From Bacillus nitratireducens (GTDB lineage Bacteria > Bacillota > Bacilli > Bacillales > Bacillaceae_G): DNA of 64,000 nt. The translations under genes and the position numbers were made by a program. The DNA lies in NCBI RefSeq assembly GCF_001884135.1, contig NZ_MAOC01000008.1, positions 1 through 64,000 of the forward strand, in the 5' to 3' direction. This document shows, one piece after another, positions 28,792 to 37,045 of this stretch (positions are counted from its first letter, which is position 1; each line of letters begins with the position of its first letter). The notes beneath the pieces are model-generated. The model was not told where the DNA came from. It did not search any database and saw only the letters and a program-made list of their open reading frames with translations.

Positions 28792-29067
28792 ATGAGTTTA
28801 CTTATCGCACTTATACTAGGAGTTTCATGTGGAGCTATTCCTGTCATTTTAGGAGCTATTATGGAAGAATTAGAAGTTGGTGTTTTAGGTTTTGTCGCAT
28901 CCTGTGTAAGCGCTTTATTTTTCGGTTTGTACGGTGCTATTCCTGTTGCTATTCTGTGCGCATTTTATATAGTACGCCATGCTCGCGCGAAACAGTTTGG
29001 TCCTAATCACACTGCACAAGTTATTCCATTCCCAATTGAACGATGCCGCCGCGCTTCCAGCCTATAA
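28792..29067 (+). CDS. Small membrane protein, 91 residues, unknown
   Basis: Ribosome site AGAGGGGGA 5 nt before the ATG. Two or three hydrophobic helices (~2-22, ~30-62), then a basic, His/Arg-rich tail (VRHARAKQ…ERCRRASSL) that would sit in the cytoplasm. No recognised family. Own terminator follows. Confidence 0.65.
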   Translation: MSLLIALILGVSCGAIPVILGAIMEELEVGVLGFVASCVSALFFGLYGAIPVAILCAFYIVRHARAKQFGPNHTAQVIPFPIERCRRASSL

Positions 29068-29100
29068 ATTATCCAACTTAAATATTATGCCTGCCTAAAT

Positions 29101-29132
29101 AAATAAAAAGTCCTCAAATGAGGACTTTTTAT
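29101..29132. terminator. Bidirectional terminator
   Basis: AAAAAGTCCTC / GAGGACTTTTT stem with flanking A/T runs between convergent genes. Confidence 0.85.
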
Positions 29133-29461
29133 TTATTTTCTTCTAGAAATTGAAACAATTCTTGCAAATGAAGTGCATCTTCACTATAGCTAACGGATAC
29201 GTGACATGTCCCTTCAATCTCAGCATGCATATAAAGGGCAATTCCATCTCGATCATATTTCAATGCCAAATAAAATTCCATTTCCTCTAACATCTTTTTC
29301 GAAGTTCGTATAACATAATGCCCTTTCTCATCTCGTCCATATTCGAAACTTGGCTCAAAATCGTATTTTTGTTTAAATGCTTCTTTTTGCTTATCATTAA
29401 TCTGTACACAAGTTGATTGCTGCACAGCATCAATCATCTCATCAAACTTTTGGAGATCCAT
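29129..29461 (-). CDS. Conserved hypothetical protein, 110 residues
   Basis: Soluble, no known motif. The N-terminal part looks helical and the middle beta-rich (HYVIRTSKKMLEEMEFYLALKYD). Ribosome site AAGGGG. Five nt downstream of the dehydrogenase gene at 29467, so co-transcribed with it and the serine hydrolase. Confidence 0.7.
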   Translation of the reverse strand: MDLQKFDEMIDAVQQSTCVQINDKQKEAFKQKYDFEPSFEYGRDEKGHYVIRTSKKMLEEMEFYLALKYDRDGIALYMHAEIEGTCHVSVSYSEDALHLQELFQFLEENK

Positions 29462-29466
29462 CTCAT

Positions 29467-30345
29467 TTACCCCCTTATATAATTTTTGTATAATACTTGT
29501 GTTCCGCTATTCTCTTCTCCATCTGCGATTAGTTCTTCATACAATTCCTTCGCTAAGGTTAAACCCGGTACTGGTAATTGTAGTTTTTCAGCTTCATCTA
29601 AAGCAATCTTCATATCTTTCATAAAATGCTTTACATAAAACCCTGGTTCAAAATCTCCCTTTAACATTCGAGGTGCTAAATTACTCAATGACCAGCTACC
29701 TGCTGCCCCCGTTGAAATACTCTCTAATACTTTATCTGCATTAAGTCCAGCTTTTTTCGCATAAGCAACAGCCTCACATACTCCAATCATATTAGAAGCA
29801 ATCGCAATTTGATTGCACATTTTTGTATGTTGTCCACTTCCAGCTGGTCCTTGCAACTGAATATTTGTTCCTAGCTTTTCAAATAACGGTAAACATTTTT
29901 CATATATTTCTTTCTCGCCACCGACCATAATTGCGAGTCTTGCTTCTTTCGCACCAACGTCTCCTCCAGATACAGGCGCATCTAGCGTATATACACTCTT
30001 ACTTTTTCCAGCTTCATTAATACGTTTTGCCAATGTTGGTGTAGATGTCGTAAAATCAATTGCTATCGTGTCTTCATTTGCATTCTCCAAAATTCCATCT
30101 ATCCCAAAGTACACTTCTTCTACATCATGTGGATATCCAACCATAGTCATTACAACATCAACTTGCTTCACTAACTCTTTCGGTGTATGACACCAAGTTG
30201 CACCATCTTGCACTAAAGAATCTGCTTTTTCTTTCGTTCTATTATACACATATACTTTATAACCACTTTGCATTAAATGGTTAACCATACTTTTTCCCAT
30301 CACACCAATACCAATGAAACCTATTGATAAATTTTTATTTTCCAT
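29467..30345 (-). CDS. 3-hydroxyisobutyrate dehydrogenase family oxidoreductase (YkwC-like)
   Basis: NAD(P)-dependent beta-hydroxyacid dehydrogenase. 292 residues: Rossmann motif GFIGIGVMGKSM (~8-19), substrate-binding DAPVSGGDVGA (~121-131) and the catalytic-lysine segment GSGQHTKMCNQ (~167-177, K at ~173). Closest to B. subtilis YkwC in my reading; its physiological substrate is not established. Sits 4 nt after the serine hydrolase gene (30350-31480) in an operon. Confidence 0.85.
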   Translation of the reverse strand: MENKNLSIGFIGIGVMGKSMVNHLMQSGYKVYVYNRTKEKADSLVQDGATWCHTPKELVKQVDVVMTMVGYPHDVEEVYFGIDGILENANEDTIAIDFTTSTPTLAKRINEAGKSKSVYTLDAPVSGGDVGAKEARLAIMVGGEKEIYEKCLPLFEKLGTNIQLQGPAGSGQHTKMCNQIAIASNMIGVCEAVAYAKKAGLNADKVLESISTGAAGSWSLSNLAPRMLKGDFEPGFYVKHFMKDMKIALDEAEKLQLPVPGLTLAKELYEELIADGEENSGTQVLYKNYIRG

Positions 30346-30349
30346 CTTC

Positions 30350-31480
30350 TCATCCCCTTTGTTCTAATAAATCATTTACCATCTTTCGAAATTCCTTATT
30401 AAAATCATCATCCAAACTATTCTTCACATTTGAGAATAAAATAACAAACGTGCCTTTTTCTTTATTGAAATTATTAAACGTATTCCAACCAGATAGTACA
30501 CCATGGTTATGGAAATAATCTGGATATATGTAAAAGCTAAATGCATATTTTCTTTCTTGTGAAGGTGTAAACATCGCTTGTATACTTTGTTCAGAAAGAA
30601 GCTTTCCATTTATAATCGCTTCATCTAATTTTTTCATATCCCCTACTGTCGTATACATCTCACCCGTTCCATATAACCAGTCCATCCCTAATTTTTGTGC
30701 TGGCACAAGCTCTTGATCTTTCTTCACATAACCCTTCGTGAAGGTTTTATCTCCAGGCACCATATTTCCCATACCTGATTCATGCATCTCGGCCTTTGTA
30801 AATATATTTTCTTTTATATAGTCTCCTAAAGGCTTTTTCGTTATATTTTCTATAATATAAGCGAGCACCATATAATTATAATCCGTATACTTCCAACCTG
30901 TTCCTGGTGGAAACTCTAATTTTTGACTTCCAATCCAAGTTACTAAATTTATACGTGAAGCTACATTGACCTTTCCTTTCCCATTTTCCGGTAAACCAGA
31001 GGTATGTGTTAATAAATGATATAACGTGATATTTTTATCTGCTGGAAATGAAGGAATGTATTTATTTACATTATCTTGGATATTTAACTTCCCTTGTTCT
31101 TGTAACTGTAAAATGGACGTAGCAACAACTGTTTTCGTAATAGAACCGATACGATATTTTGTTTGAGGTGTATTTTCTACTTTATTTTGAACATCAGCAT
31201 ATCCATATCCTTTATTCAATATAACATGTTCTTTATCTGTCACCAAAACTGTCCCATTAAATTGCTTTCCTACTAAATATTGATCTAACTTTTGAGATAT
31301 ACTAGCATAATCAATTTTTTGTACTTCTTCTATATTATCCTGTACCTCTGACTCAATAGCGGGAGTTACCTTTGTTGTTAATACTGCTTGTTCCTTTAGA
31401 TCGGGACTATAGAGAAAATAGTATACTCCGCCGCAAACTACAGCAGACAGTGAAGCCATAATTATTATTTTTTTTTTCAT
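30350..31480 (-). CDS. Beta-lactamase-like serine hydrolase (class C PBP type)
   Basis: 376 residues. N-terminal signal anchor (KKKIIIMASLSAVV), then an extracellular serine-hydrolase domain. SITK (Ser113, Lys116) supplies the catalytic pair; the second motif reads YTD rather than YSN, and an HNHGVLSGW motif stands in place of KTG. Such proteins act on cell-wall peptides or as esterases; which is not clear here. First gene of a three-gene operon. Confidence 0.8.
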   Translation of the reverse strand: MKKKIIIMASLSAVVCGGVYYFLYSPDLKEQAVLTTKVTPAIESEVQDNIEEVQKIDYASISQKLDQYLVGKQFNGTVLVTDKEHVILNKGYGYADVQNKVENTPQTKYRIGSITKTVVATSILQLQEQGKLNIQDNVNKYIPSFPADKNITLYHLLTHTSGLPENGKGKVNVASRINLVTWIGSQKLEFPPGTGWKYTDYNYMVLAYIIENITKKPLGDYIKENIFTKAEMHESGMGNMVPGDKTFTKGYVKKDQELVPAQKLGMDWLYGTGEMYTTVGDMKKLDEAIINGKLLSEQSIQAMFTPSQERKYAFSFYIYPDYFHNHGVLSGWNTFNNFNKEKGTFVILFSNVKNSLDDDFNKEFRKMVNDLLEQRG

Positions 31481-31539
31481 ATTGTTCCTCCATAATTACT
31501 TCGTGAAGAATGGTCCCCCATATTCTATTATCAGGCAAT

Positions 31540-31572
31540 AAAAAAAAATCGCAACAATTTGTTGCGAAAAAT
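31540..31572 (-). terminator. Terminator of the diguanylate cyclase gene
   Basis: TCGCAACA / TGTTGCGA stem followed by nine T residues on the minus strand, next to the stop codon. Confidence 0.85.
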
Positions 31573-32864
31573 CACATTTTTTCCTTTCTATATATACATA
31601 CTTGATTTTTCCCATTTTTTTTTGCTTCATATAATGCAATATCCGCTCTTTGCATTAATTCCTCTTTAGTAATTCCTTGCTCATATAACGCAACTCCAAA
31701 ACTCGCTGTTAATTTCGAAATTCCAGAGAACTGCTTTGTTTCAATGAAAAATCGTAACGATTCCGCAACTTGAAACGCTTCTTTCTCTACCGTATCCGTC
31801 ACTAATATTATAAATTCTTCTCCCCCCCACCTTGCAAATATATGTTGATGTTCAACTTTAGATTTCATAAGATCTGCAAGTTGTACTAATGCTAAATCGC
31901 CAAAATCATGACCATATGTGTCATTTACTGATTTAAAATTATCTATATCAAACAAAATAAGTGCTATTTTTTCATCATTACGTATTACATTCTCCCACTC
32001 TGTCTCCAATATTTGTTGGAATTTCAAACGATTATATATTTCTGTCAATGAATCTATCATAGCCAGTCTTTCTTGCTCTTGATAGATTTCATCTAATTCT
32101 GTAATCTCTGTGCATTTTACTATAAATCGTGATAAGTCTTCTGGTAATGGTGTCGCACGTAATAAAAAGGTAGAGGCTTCCCCTTCATAATTGTGCATCT
32201 TAATTCTTCTTCCATTTGATAAAGTATCATCCAGCCATGTTACATCGTGAGTCGTCGAATAATATCCGGTCTCTCTTATAAGATGTTCTGCAAATACTAA
32301 ATGTTGTTCACGATAGGTAAATAAATTATCATATCCGAAAAACTCTAAAAAATTTGTATTACAATCAACAATCTCATCATCTTCTACTATAAATAATAAA
32401 TCATTTTGAAAATCAAACATCGTTTGAAGCAATTCCTGTTGTAAACTTACTTGTCGCACTAAAGAAAGCTGATATAAACTCTTATTCACTTCCTCTAGTA
32501 CTACTTGTGGGGTTACTGGTGCTATAACAATATTGCGTATTCCTAACAATAGTAAATCTGCAAACTCATTGTTTATCTGTTGATCCCAAATGATAATGAA
32601 TGTGCTCTGTGAATTATATATATTCTTTATATATTTTATTTGAGCAAAATCTGTTACATACATAATTACAATATGCGGTTTAGTTCTATGAAACAACATT
32701 TCTCCTTCTTCAAAACTATTCGCTATAAACATACATTTTGGATGGACGTTTTCTATCGTTTGTTGATGTGTACATCCATCTTCTATATAAAGGACATTCA
32801 ACTGAAGATCTTGTAATACATTTTGGAAAACAGTATTCTCTAATAAAAAATGTAGTATGTTCAT
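31572..32864 (-). CDS. Diguanylate cyclase (receiver-like, PAS, GGDEF)
   Basis: Cytoplasmic c-di-GMP synthase. About 430 residues: N-terminal receiver-like domain (~1-125) that lacks an obvious phosphorylatable Asp, a PAS-like domain (~145-245, DDLLFIVEDDEIVDCN), a coiled linker and GGDEF (~260-430) with active site GGEEF (~347-351) and substrate loop NDTYGHDFGD. The inhibitory RxxD site before GGEEF is missing (EHQH), so product feedback is unlikely. ATG at 32864; a GTG 3 nt upstream is possible. Monocistronic. Confidence 0.85.
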   Translation of the reverse strand: MNILHFLLENTVFQNVLQDLQLNVLYIEDGCTHQQTIENVHPKCMFIANSFEEGEMLFHRTKPHIVIMYVTDFAQIKYIKNIYNSQSTFIIIWDQQINNEFADLLLLGIRNIVIAPVTPQVVLEEVNKSLYQLSLVRQVSLQQELLQTMFDFQNDLLFIVEDDEIVDCNTNFLEFFGYDNLFTYREQHLVFAEHLIRETGYYSTTHDVTWLDDTLSNGRRIKMHNYEGEASTFLLRATPLPEDLSRFIVKCTEITELDEIYQEQERLAMIDSLTEIYNRLKFQQILETEWENVIRNDEKIALILFDIDNFKSVNDTYGHDFGDLALVQLADLMKSKVEHQHIFARWGGEEFIILVTDTVEKEAFQVAESLRFFIETKQFSGISKLTASFGVALYEQGITKEELMQRADIALYEAKKNGKNQVCIYRKEKM

Positions 32865-33082
32865 CACTAGTCTTCACTCACTTCATATATCTTGTTCTAC
32901 TGAATTCCTCACAATCATTTTATAAAAAATAGTTCTCAAAAAAATCCGATTAGTGAGGAATACATATTAACAAGCTAATTGAGAATGTTATCTTCGCTTA
33001 TCTACTCTAGAAATTCCTTTTTTAGTGTATGATTATAAGAGTTGTATCGTTTGTATGAATGCCCCATCTCGTTACTTAAAAC

Positions 33083-33140
33083 TTGACAATTAAAATAATT
33101 TTATTATATTCTTAAATTCAATAACTTACAAAATGTAAGT
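33083..33140 (+). promoter_or_regulatory. Nitroreductase promoter with palindromic operator
   Basis: TTGACA (33083-33088), 16 nt, TATATT (33105-33110), then a perfect palindrome ACTTACA-AAA-TGTAAGT (33124-33140) just after the expected transcription start. HxlR/MarR-type redox regulators use such GTAAGT palindromes ahead of nitroreductase genes. The rest of the 32865-33195 gap holds the cyclase promoter and nothing else recognisable. Confidence 0.6.
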
Positions 33141-33195
33141 AGAATATATTACATTTATTTTATATTAAGTTGATATGTAATTTGGAGGATATATA

Positions 33196-33813
33196 ATGAC
33201 AAACAATGACTTTTTTAACGTTTTATATGAACGCACATCTACACGTGCATTCAACCCCGAAAAAGAAATTTCATCTACAGAATTACATGAAATTTTAAAA
33301 GCCGCTGCACAAGCACCTTCTGCTTGGAACTTGCAACACTGGAAATTCCTTGTTTTCCAAGGCGAAGACGTACAAAAACGATTACATCCAATTGCTTATA
33401 ACCAACAACAAATTCTTGATGCTTCTGCCGTAGTCGCTATTTTAGGTGATTTAGAAGCATATAAAAATGTTGAACCTGTTTACGGTCCAATTGTAGAACA
33501 AGGATTTATGAAAGAAGAGGCAAAAGAGCGCTTAGCTAAAAACATTGAATCTGCATATACTCGTGAGCAATACCCACGAGATGCTGCCTTTTCAAATGCT
33601 GCTTTAGCAGCAATGCAACTTATGCTTGCAGCTAAAGCAACTGGTTGGGATACTTGCGCTATTGGTGGCTTCAACCCACAAGCATTAATGGAAGAATTCA
33701 ATGTTTCATCTCGTTACATACCAATTATGCTTATTACAATTGGTGAATCCACTTTAAAAGGTCACCCTGCACCGCGCATGAGCGTAGAACAAGTGAGTGA
33801 ATGGGCGAAATAA
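33196..33813 (+). CDS. Nitroreductase family oxidoreductase (YdgI/YodC-like)
   Basis: FMN-dependent NAD(P)H reductase of nitro compounds or quinones. 205 residues. FMN-binding signature RTSTRAFNPEKEI (~13-25), APSAWNLQHWKF (~40-51) and IGGFNP (~153-158). Ribosome site TTGGAGG. Monocistronic between a probable redox operator and a terminator. Confidence 0.85.
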   Translation: MTNNDFFNVLYERTSTRAFNPEKEISSTELHEILKAAAQAPSAWNLQHWKFLVFQGEDVQKRLHPIAYNQQQILDASAVVAILGDLEAYKNVEPVYGPIVEQGFMKEEAKERLAKNIESAYTREQYPRDAAFSNAALAAMQLMLAAKATGWDTCAIGGFNPQALMEEFNVSSRYIPIMLITIGESTLKGHPAPRMSVEQVSEWAK

Positions 33814-33814
33814 T

Positions 33815-33850
33815 AAAAAACGAAGGTAATTTCATTACCTTCGTTTTTTT
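33815..33850 (+). terminator. Terminator of the nitroreductase gene
   Basis: AACGAAGGTAAT / ATTACCTTCGTT stem followed by a T-run. Confidence 0.85.
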
Positions 33851-34048
33851 ATATTCTGTCACACATCCGTAATATTACAATGTATTATTCGACATCTACA
33901 CATAGAGAAATCGTAATTTTCATGCTATCTCCATAAATAAATATGGCGTTTCGTGTCGAAATTTGTTAAACCATCGAAAGATAACCGTGTATTTTTATTA
34001 CAATTGTGATACAATGATAACAAATAGATAACAAGAGAGGGATTTTCA

Positions 34049-34267
34049 TTGAGTTCATACGGAAGCTTTATCGCACTTTTAAGTTACATAGTAACTGTAC
34101 TACTGCTATATTTTATTGGCGATGCTGCAAACATATCAGTGTTACAATTCCCAAAAGAAGAAGTATTCCAATCAGAAGCAGAAAAACATACTGCACGATC
34201 CATTGCACCACTACTCCTAGCTCTTCCTGTATATATCATCGTTTTATATAAAAGTAAAAAAGTGTAA
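34049..34267 (+). CDS. Small two-helix membrane protein, 72 residues
   Basis: TTG start at 34049, 7 nt after GAGAGGGA. Hydrophobic segments ~5-25 and ~50-66 with an acidic extracytoplasmic loop (PKEEVFQSEAEKH) and a KSKKV tail. Resembles small DUF-type Bacillus membrane proteins, but I cannot name the family. A weak hairpin plus T-run follows at 34263-34310. Confidence 0.6.
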   Translation: MSSYGSFIALLSYIVTVLLLYFIGDAANISVLQFPKEEVFQSEAEKHTARSIAPLLLALPVYIIVLYKSKKV

Positions 34268-34411
34268 AGGCTGCCTAATTTATTTCATTTCGGTGGTCTT
34301 TACATTTTTTTGTGATATTTCCCCTATTTTAAACATCACTCCATACTAAATACCCATCTAGTCATTTAAAATGAGAAAATCCCCTAGAAAAATTTCCATT
34401 ATCTGTCCAGT

Positions 34412-34438
34412 CACCGACTGCCGAACTTACATAGATTA
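34412..34438 (+). promoter_or_regulatory. Sigma K-like promoter
   Basis: CATAGATTA (34430-34438) matches the sigma K -10 pattern CATAnnnTA, with CACC (34412-34415) about 15 nt upstream as a -35 (pattern AC). It is about 27 bp before the start of a probable spore-surface gene. Confidence 0.5.
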
Positions 34439-34464
34439 TAAGTGTGAAGGGGGTGATGAGGATT

Positions 34465-34839
34465 ATGTTTGGATCATTTGGATGCTGTGATAACTTTAGA
34501 GACTGTCATCATCGTGAAAGAGAGTGTGACCATCGCGACCATCGCGAGAAAGAGAGAGAGAGAGAAGTAAAACCACAACAAACAGCTGTATGTAACGTGC
34601 TTGCTAGCATTTCAGTTGGAACAGAGCTTTCTCTTTTAAGCATTAGAGGTAACGGAACATTCAACAATGTAATTTTTGAAGGTTTCGCTAACGGCGTTGC
34701 TCTTTTCTCTGCTTTAGCTCGTAATAATAACGACAAAGATAACAATAACAATAAAGACGATAAGAACAATCAAAATCGCAATACTTTTACTGGTATTTTA
34801 CGTGTATGCCCAACTGACATCGTTGCAATCGCTATCTAA
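34465..34839 (+). CDS. Probable spore coat/exosporium protein (His/Arg/Glu-rich)
   Basis: Start chosen at the ATG at 34465 after AAGGGGGTGATGAGG. About 124 residues: Cys/His N-terminus (MFGSFGCCDNFRDCHH), a charged tract of His-Arg-Asp-Glu repeats (~15-35), a hydrophobic core domain (VCNVLASISVGTELSL…), an Asn/Asp/Lys-rich spacer and a conserved tail (GILRVCPTDIVAIAI). The composition and a sigma K-like promoter suggest a late mother-cell protein. I think it is annotated as DUF3915 in this group, from memory. Confidence 0.6.
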   Translation: MFGSFGCCDNFRDCHHRERECDHRDHREKEREREVKPQQTAVCNVLASISVGTELSLLSIRGNGTFNNVIFEGFANGVALFSALARNNNDKDNNNNKDDKNNQNRNTFTGILRVCPTDIVAIAI

Positions 34840-34888
34840 TTCTGTTCCTTATCCTCTATAGTAAGAAAATAAGATTTACTTTTCTCAT

Positions 34889-34930
34889 AAAAAAAACCTG
34901 AGACCGATTTCAAATCGACTCAGGTTTTTT
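34889..34930. terminator. Terminator shared with ptsI
   Basis: AAAAAACCTGAG…CTCAGGTTTTTT with an internal GATTTcaAATC stem; convergent genes on both sides. Confidence 0.85.
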
Positions 34931-34935
34931 TACTA

Positions 34936-36648
34936 TTATATGCTTTTAACTAATTCAACAACTTCTTCAGCAGTTGACATTGTTAATGCTTTTTCTGCTA
35001 ATGTTTCCATTTCTGCTTTTGACAACTTGCTTAGTTGTGTTCTTGCAGGAAGGATAGATGTTGCACTCATACTGAACTCATCTAAGCCTAATCCTAATAA
35101 TAATGGGATAGCAAGCGAATCTCCCGCCATCTCACCACACATACCAGCCCATTTGCCCTCTTTGTGAGCAGCATCGATAACCATTTTTACAAGACGTAAA
35201 ATAGATGGGTTATACGGTTGGTATAAGTAAGCTACTTGTTCGTTCATACGGTCTGCAGCCATTGTGTATTGGATTAAGTCATTTGTTCCGATAGAGAAGA
35301 AGTCAACTTCTTTTGCGAATTGATCTGCTAATACTGCTGAAGCTGGGATTTCAACCATCATACCCACTTCAATAGAATCAGAAACAGTTGTACCCGCTTC
35401 TACAAGTTTCGCTTTCTCTTCTAATAAGATTGCTTTCGCTTGACGGAACTCATCAAGAGTTGCAATCATTGGGAACATAATTTTTAAGTTACCGTATACG
35501 CTAGCACGAAGTAATGCACGAAGTTGTGTACGGAACACATCTTGCTCATCAAGACATAAGCGAATTGCACGGTATCCTAAGAATGGGTTCATTTCTTTTG
35601 GTAAATGTAAGTATGGAAGCTCTTTATCTCCACCGATGTCAAGTGTACGAACAACGACAGGTTGACCTTCTTTTACACCTTCAAGAACTGCTTTATACGC
35701 TTCGAACTGCTCTTCTTCTGTTGGAAGATTGTCACGGCCCATGTATAAGAATTCTGTACGGTATAAACCAACGCCTTCTCCGCCATTATCGATAATACCT
35801 TGTACATCATTTGGTGTTCCGATATTTGCAACAAGCTCAACGTGATGTCCATCGCTTGTTACAGTAGCTTGGTCTTTTAATTTTGCCCATACAGCTTTTT
35901 GCTCTTCAAATTTCGCTTTCTTTTCTTCAAACGAACGAAGAGTTTCTTCTGATGGATTTACAATTACTTCTCCATCTAAACCGTCAATGATTACGATATC
36001 GCCGTTTTGGATTTTCTCCATAACAACTTTCGTACCAACAACAGCTGGAATTTCCATAGAACGAGCCATAATTGCAGAGTGAGATGTACGTCCACCGATA
36101 TCAGTTGTGAAACCTTTTGCATACTTACGGTTTAACTGAGCTGTATCAGATGGTGTTAAATCTTCAGCAATAATGATTACTTCTTCAGAAATTGTACCAG
36201 GATTTGAGAAGTTAATTCCTAGTAAATGTGCAAGAACGCGTTTTGTTACGTCGCGAATATCCGCAGCACGTTCTTTCATGTATTCGTTATCCATGTTTTC
36301 AAACATAGAAATAAACATTGATGCAACTTCATCCATTGCAAATTCAGCATTTACTTTTTCGCTATTTACTTTATCTTTTACTGGATTTACTAATTCCGGA
36401 TCATTTAATACTAATAAATGTGCTTCAAAGATAGCAGCTTTATCAGCACCTAGCTCAGCAAAAGCGTGGTCCTTAATAGCTTCTAGTTCAGATTTTGCTT
36501 TCTCAAGCGCAGCGTCTAAGCGTGCAATTTCTGCAGCTTCGTTCGTAATTGATTTCTTTTCAATGTTAAATTCAGGATTCTCAAGTCTGAAAGCCTTTGC
36601 AATAGCAATCCCACTTGATGCAGCGATCCCTTGAATATTAAGAGTCAT
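34936..36648 (-). CDS. ptsI: PTS enzyme I
   Basis: Phosphoenolpyruvate-protein phosphotransferase, the first step of all PTS sugar uptake: PEP phosphorylates it and it passes the phosphate to HPr. 570 residues. Active-site His190 in [16 protein letters not shown]-binding segment [12 protein letters not shown] and C-terminal GMCGEMAGD. Overlaps ptsH by one base (TAATG). Confidence 0.97.
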   Translation of the reverse strand: MTLNIQGIAASSGIAIAKAFRLENPEFNIEKKSITNEAAEIARLDAALEKAKSELEAIKDHAFAELGADKAAIFEAHLLVLNDPELVNPVKDKVNSEKVNAEFAMDEVASMFISMFENMDNEYMKERAADIRDVTKRVLAHLLGINFSNPGTISEEVIIIAEDLTPSDTAQLNRKYAKGFTTDIGGRTSHSAIMARSMEIPAVVGTKVVMEKIQNGDIVIIDGLDGEVIVNPSEETLRSFEEKKAKFEEQKAVWAKLKDQATVTSDGHHVELVANIGTPNDVQGIIDNGGEGVGLYRTEFLYMGRDNLPTEEEQFEAYKAVLEGVKEGQPVVVRTLDIGGDKELPYLHLPKEMNPFLGYRAIRLCLDEQDVFRTQLRALLRASVYGNLKIMFPMIATLDEFRQAKAILLEEKAKLVEAGTTVSDSIEVGMMVEIPASAVLADQFAKEVDFFSIGTNDLIQYTMAADRMNEQVAYLYQPYNPSILRLVKMVIDAAHKEGKWAGMCGEMAGDSLAIPLLLGLGLDEFSMSATSILPARTQLSKLSKAEMETLAEKALTMSTAEEVVELVKSI

Positions 36649-36911
36649 TATTCTCCTAATCCTTCGTTTTTCATAGTTTCTTCGATAGCTGCTAGTGCTT
36701 GAGCTGCATCATCACCATTTGCAGTGATCTTAATTTCCGCGCCTTGTTGAATTCCTAAAGACATAACACCCATGATTGATTTTAAGTTAACGTTTTTTCC
36801 GTTATACTCTAAGTTAATGTCAGAACCAAATTTGCTTGCAGTGTTTACAAGTAGAGTTGCTGGACGAGCATGAATTCCTGAATCGCTAGTTACTTTAAAG
36901 ATTTTTTCCAT
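36648..36911 (-). CDS. ptsH: Phosphocarrier protein HPr
   Basis: 87 residues. His14 (SGIHARPA; His15 in the usual numbering) carries phosphate from enzyme I to the sugar permeases. Ser45 ([11 protein letters not shown]; Ser46 standard) is the HPrK site that makes HPr the co-repressor of CcpA, linking this locus to the cre sites elsewhere in the window. Ribosome site AAAGGAG. Confidence 0.97.
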   Translation of the reverse strand: MEKIFKVTSDSGIHARPATLLVNTASKFGSDINLEYNGKNVNLKSIMGVMSLGIQQGAEIKITANGDDAAQALAAIEETMKNEGLGE

Positions 36912-36980
36912 GATAATTTATCTCCTTTAAATTACGTTTTTTTTAGTTGTATAGACGTGAGTACTACATCATCTATTGTA

Positions 36981-37020
36981 TATAATAGGCGATGTTCGGT
37001 CAACCACATCGCCTATTATA
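36981..37020 (-). promoter_or_regulatory. Perfect hairpin between ptsG and ptsH
   Basis: 15 bp perfect arms TATAATAGGCGATGT and complement, 10 nt loop. There is no T-run after it on the minus strand, so it is probably a leaky terminator or mRNA-processing hairpin that allows read-through from ptsG into ptsHI. Confidence 0.6.
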
Positions 37021-37045
37021 ATTATAAACATTTTGCGTCAAATTC

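Noticed and set aside
34509-34769. 86-codon antisense frame over the spore-surface gene
   Set aside because: Low-complexity shadow of the repeated His/Arg/Glu codons.
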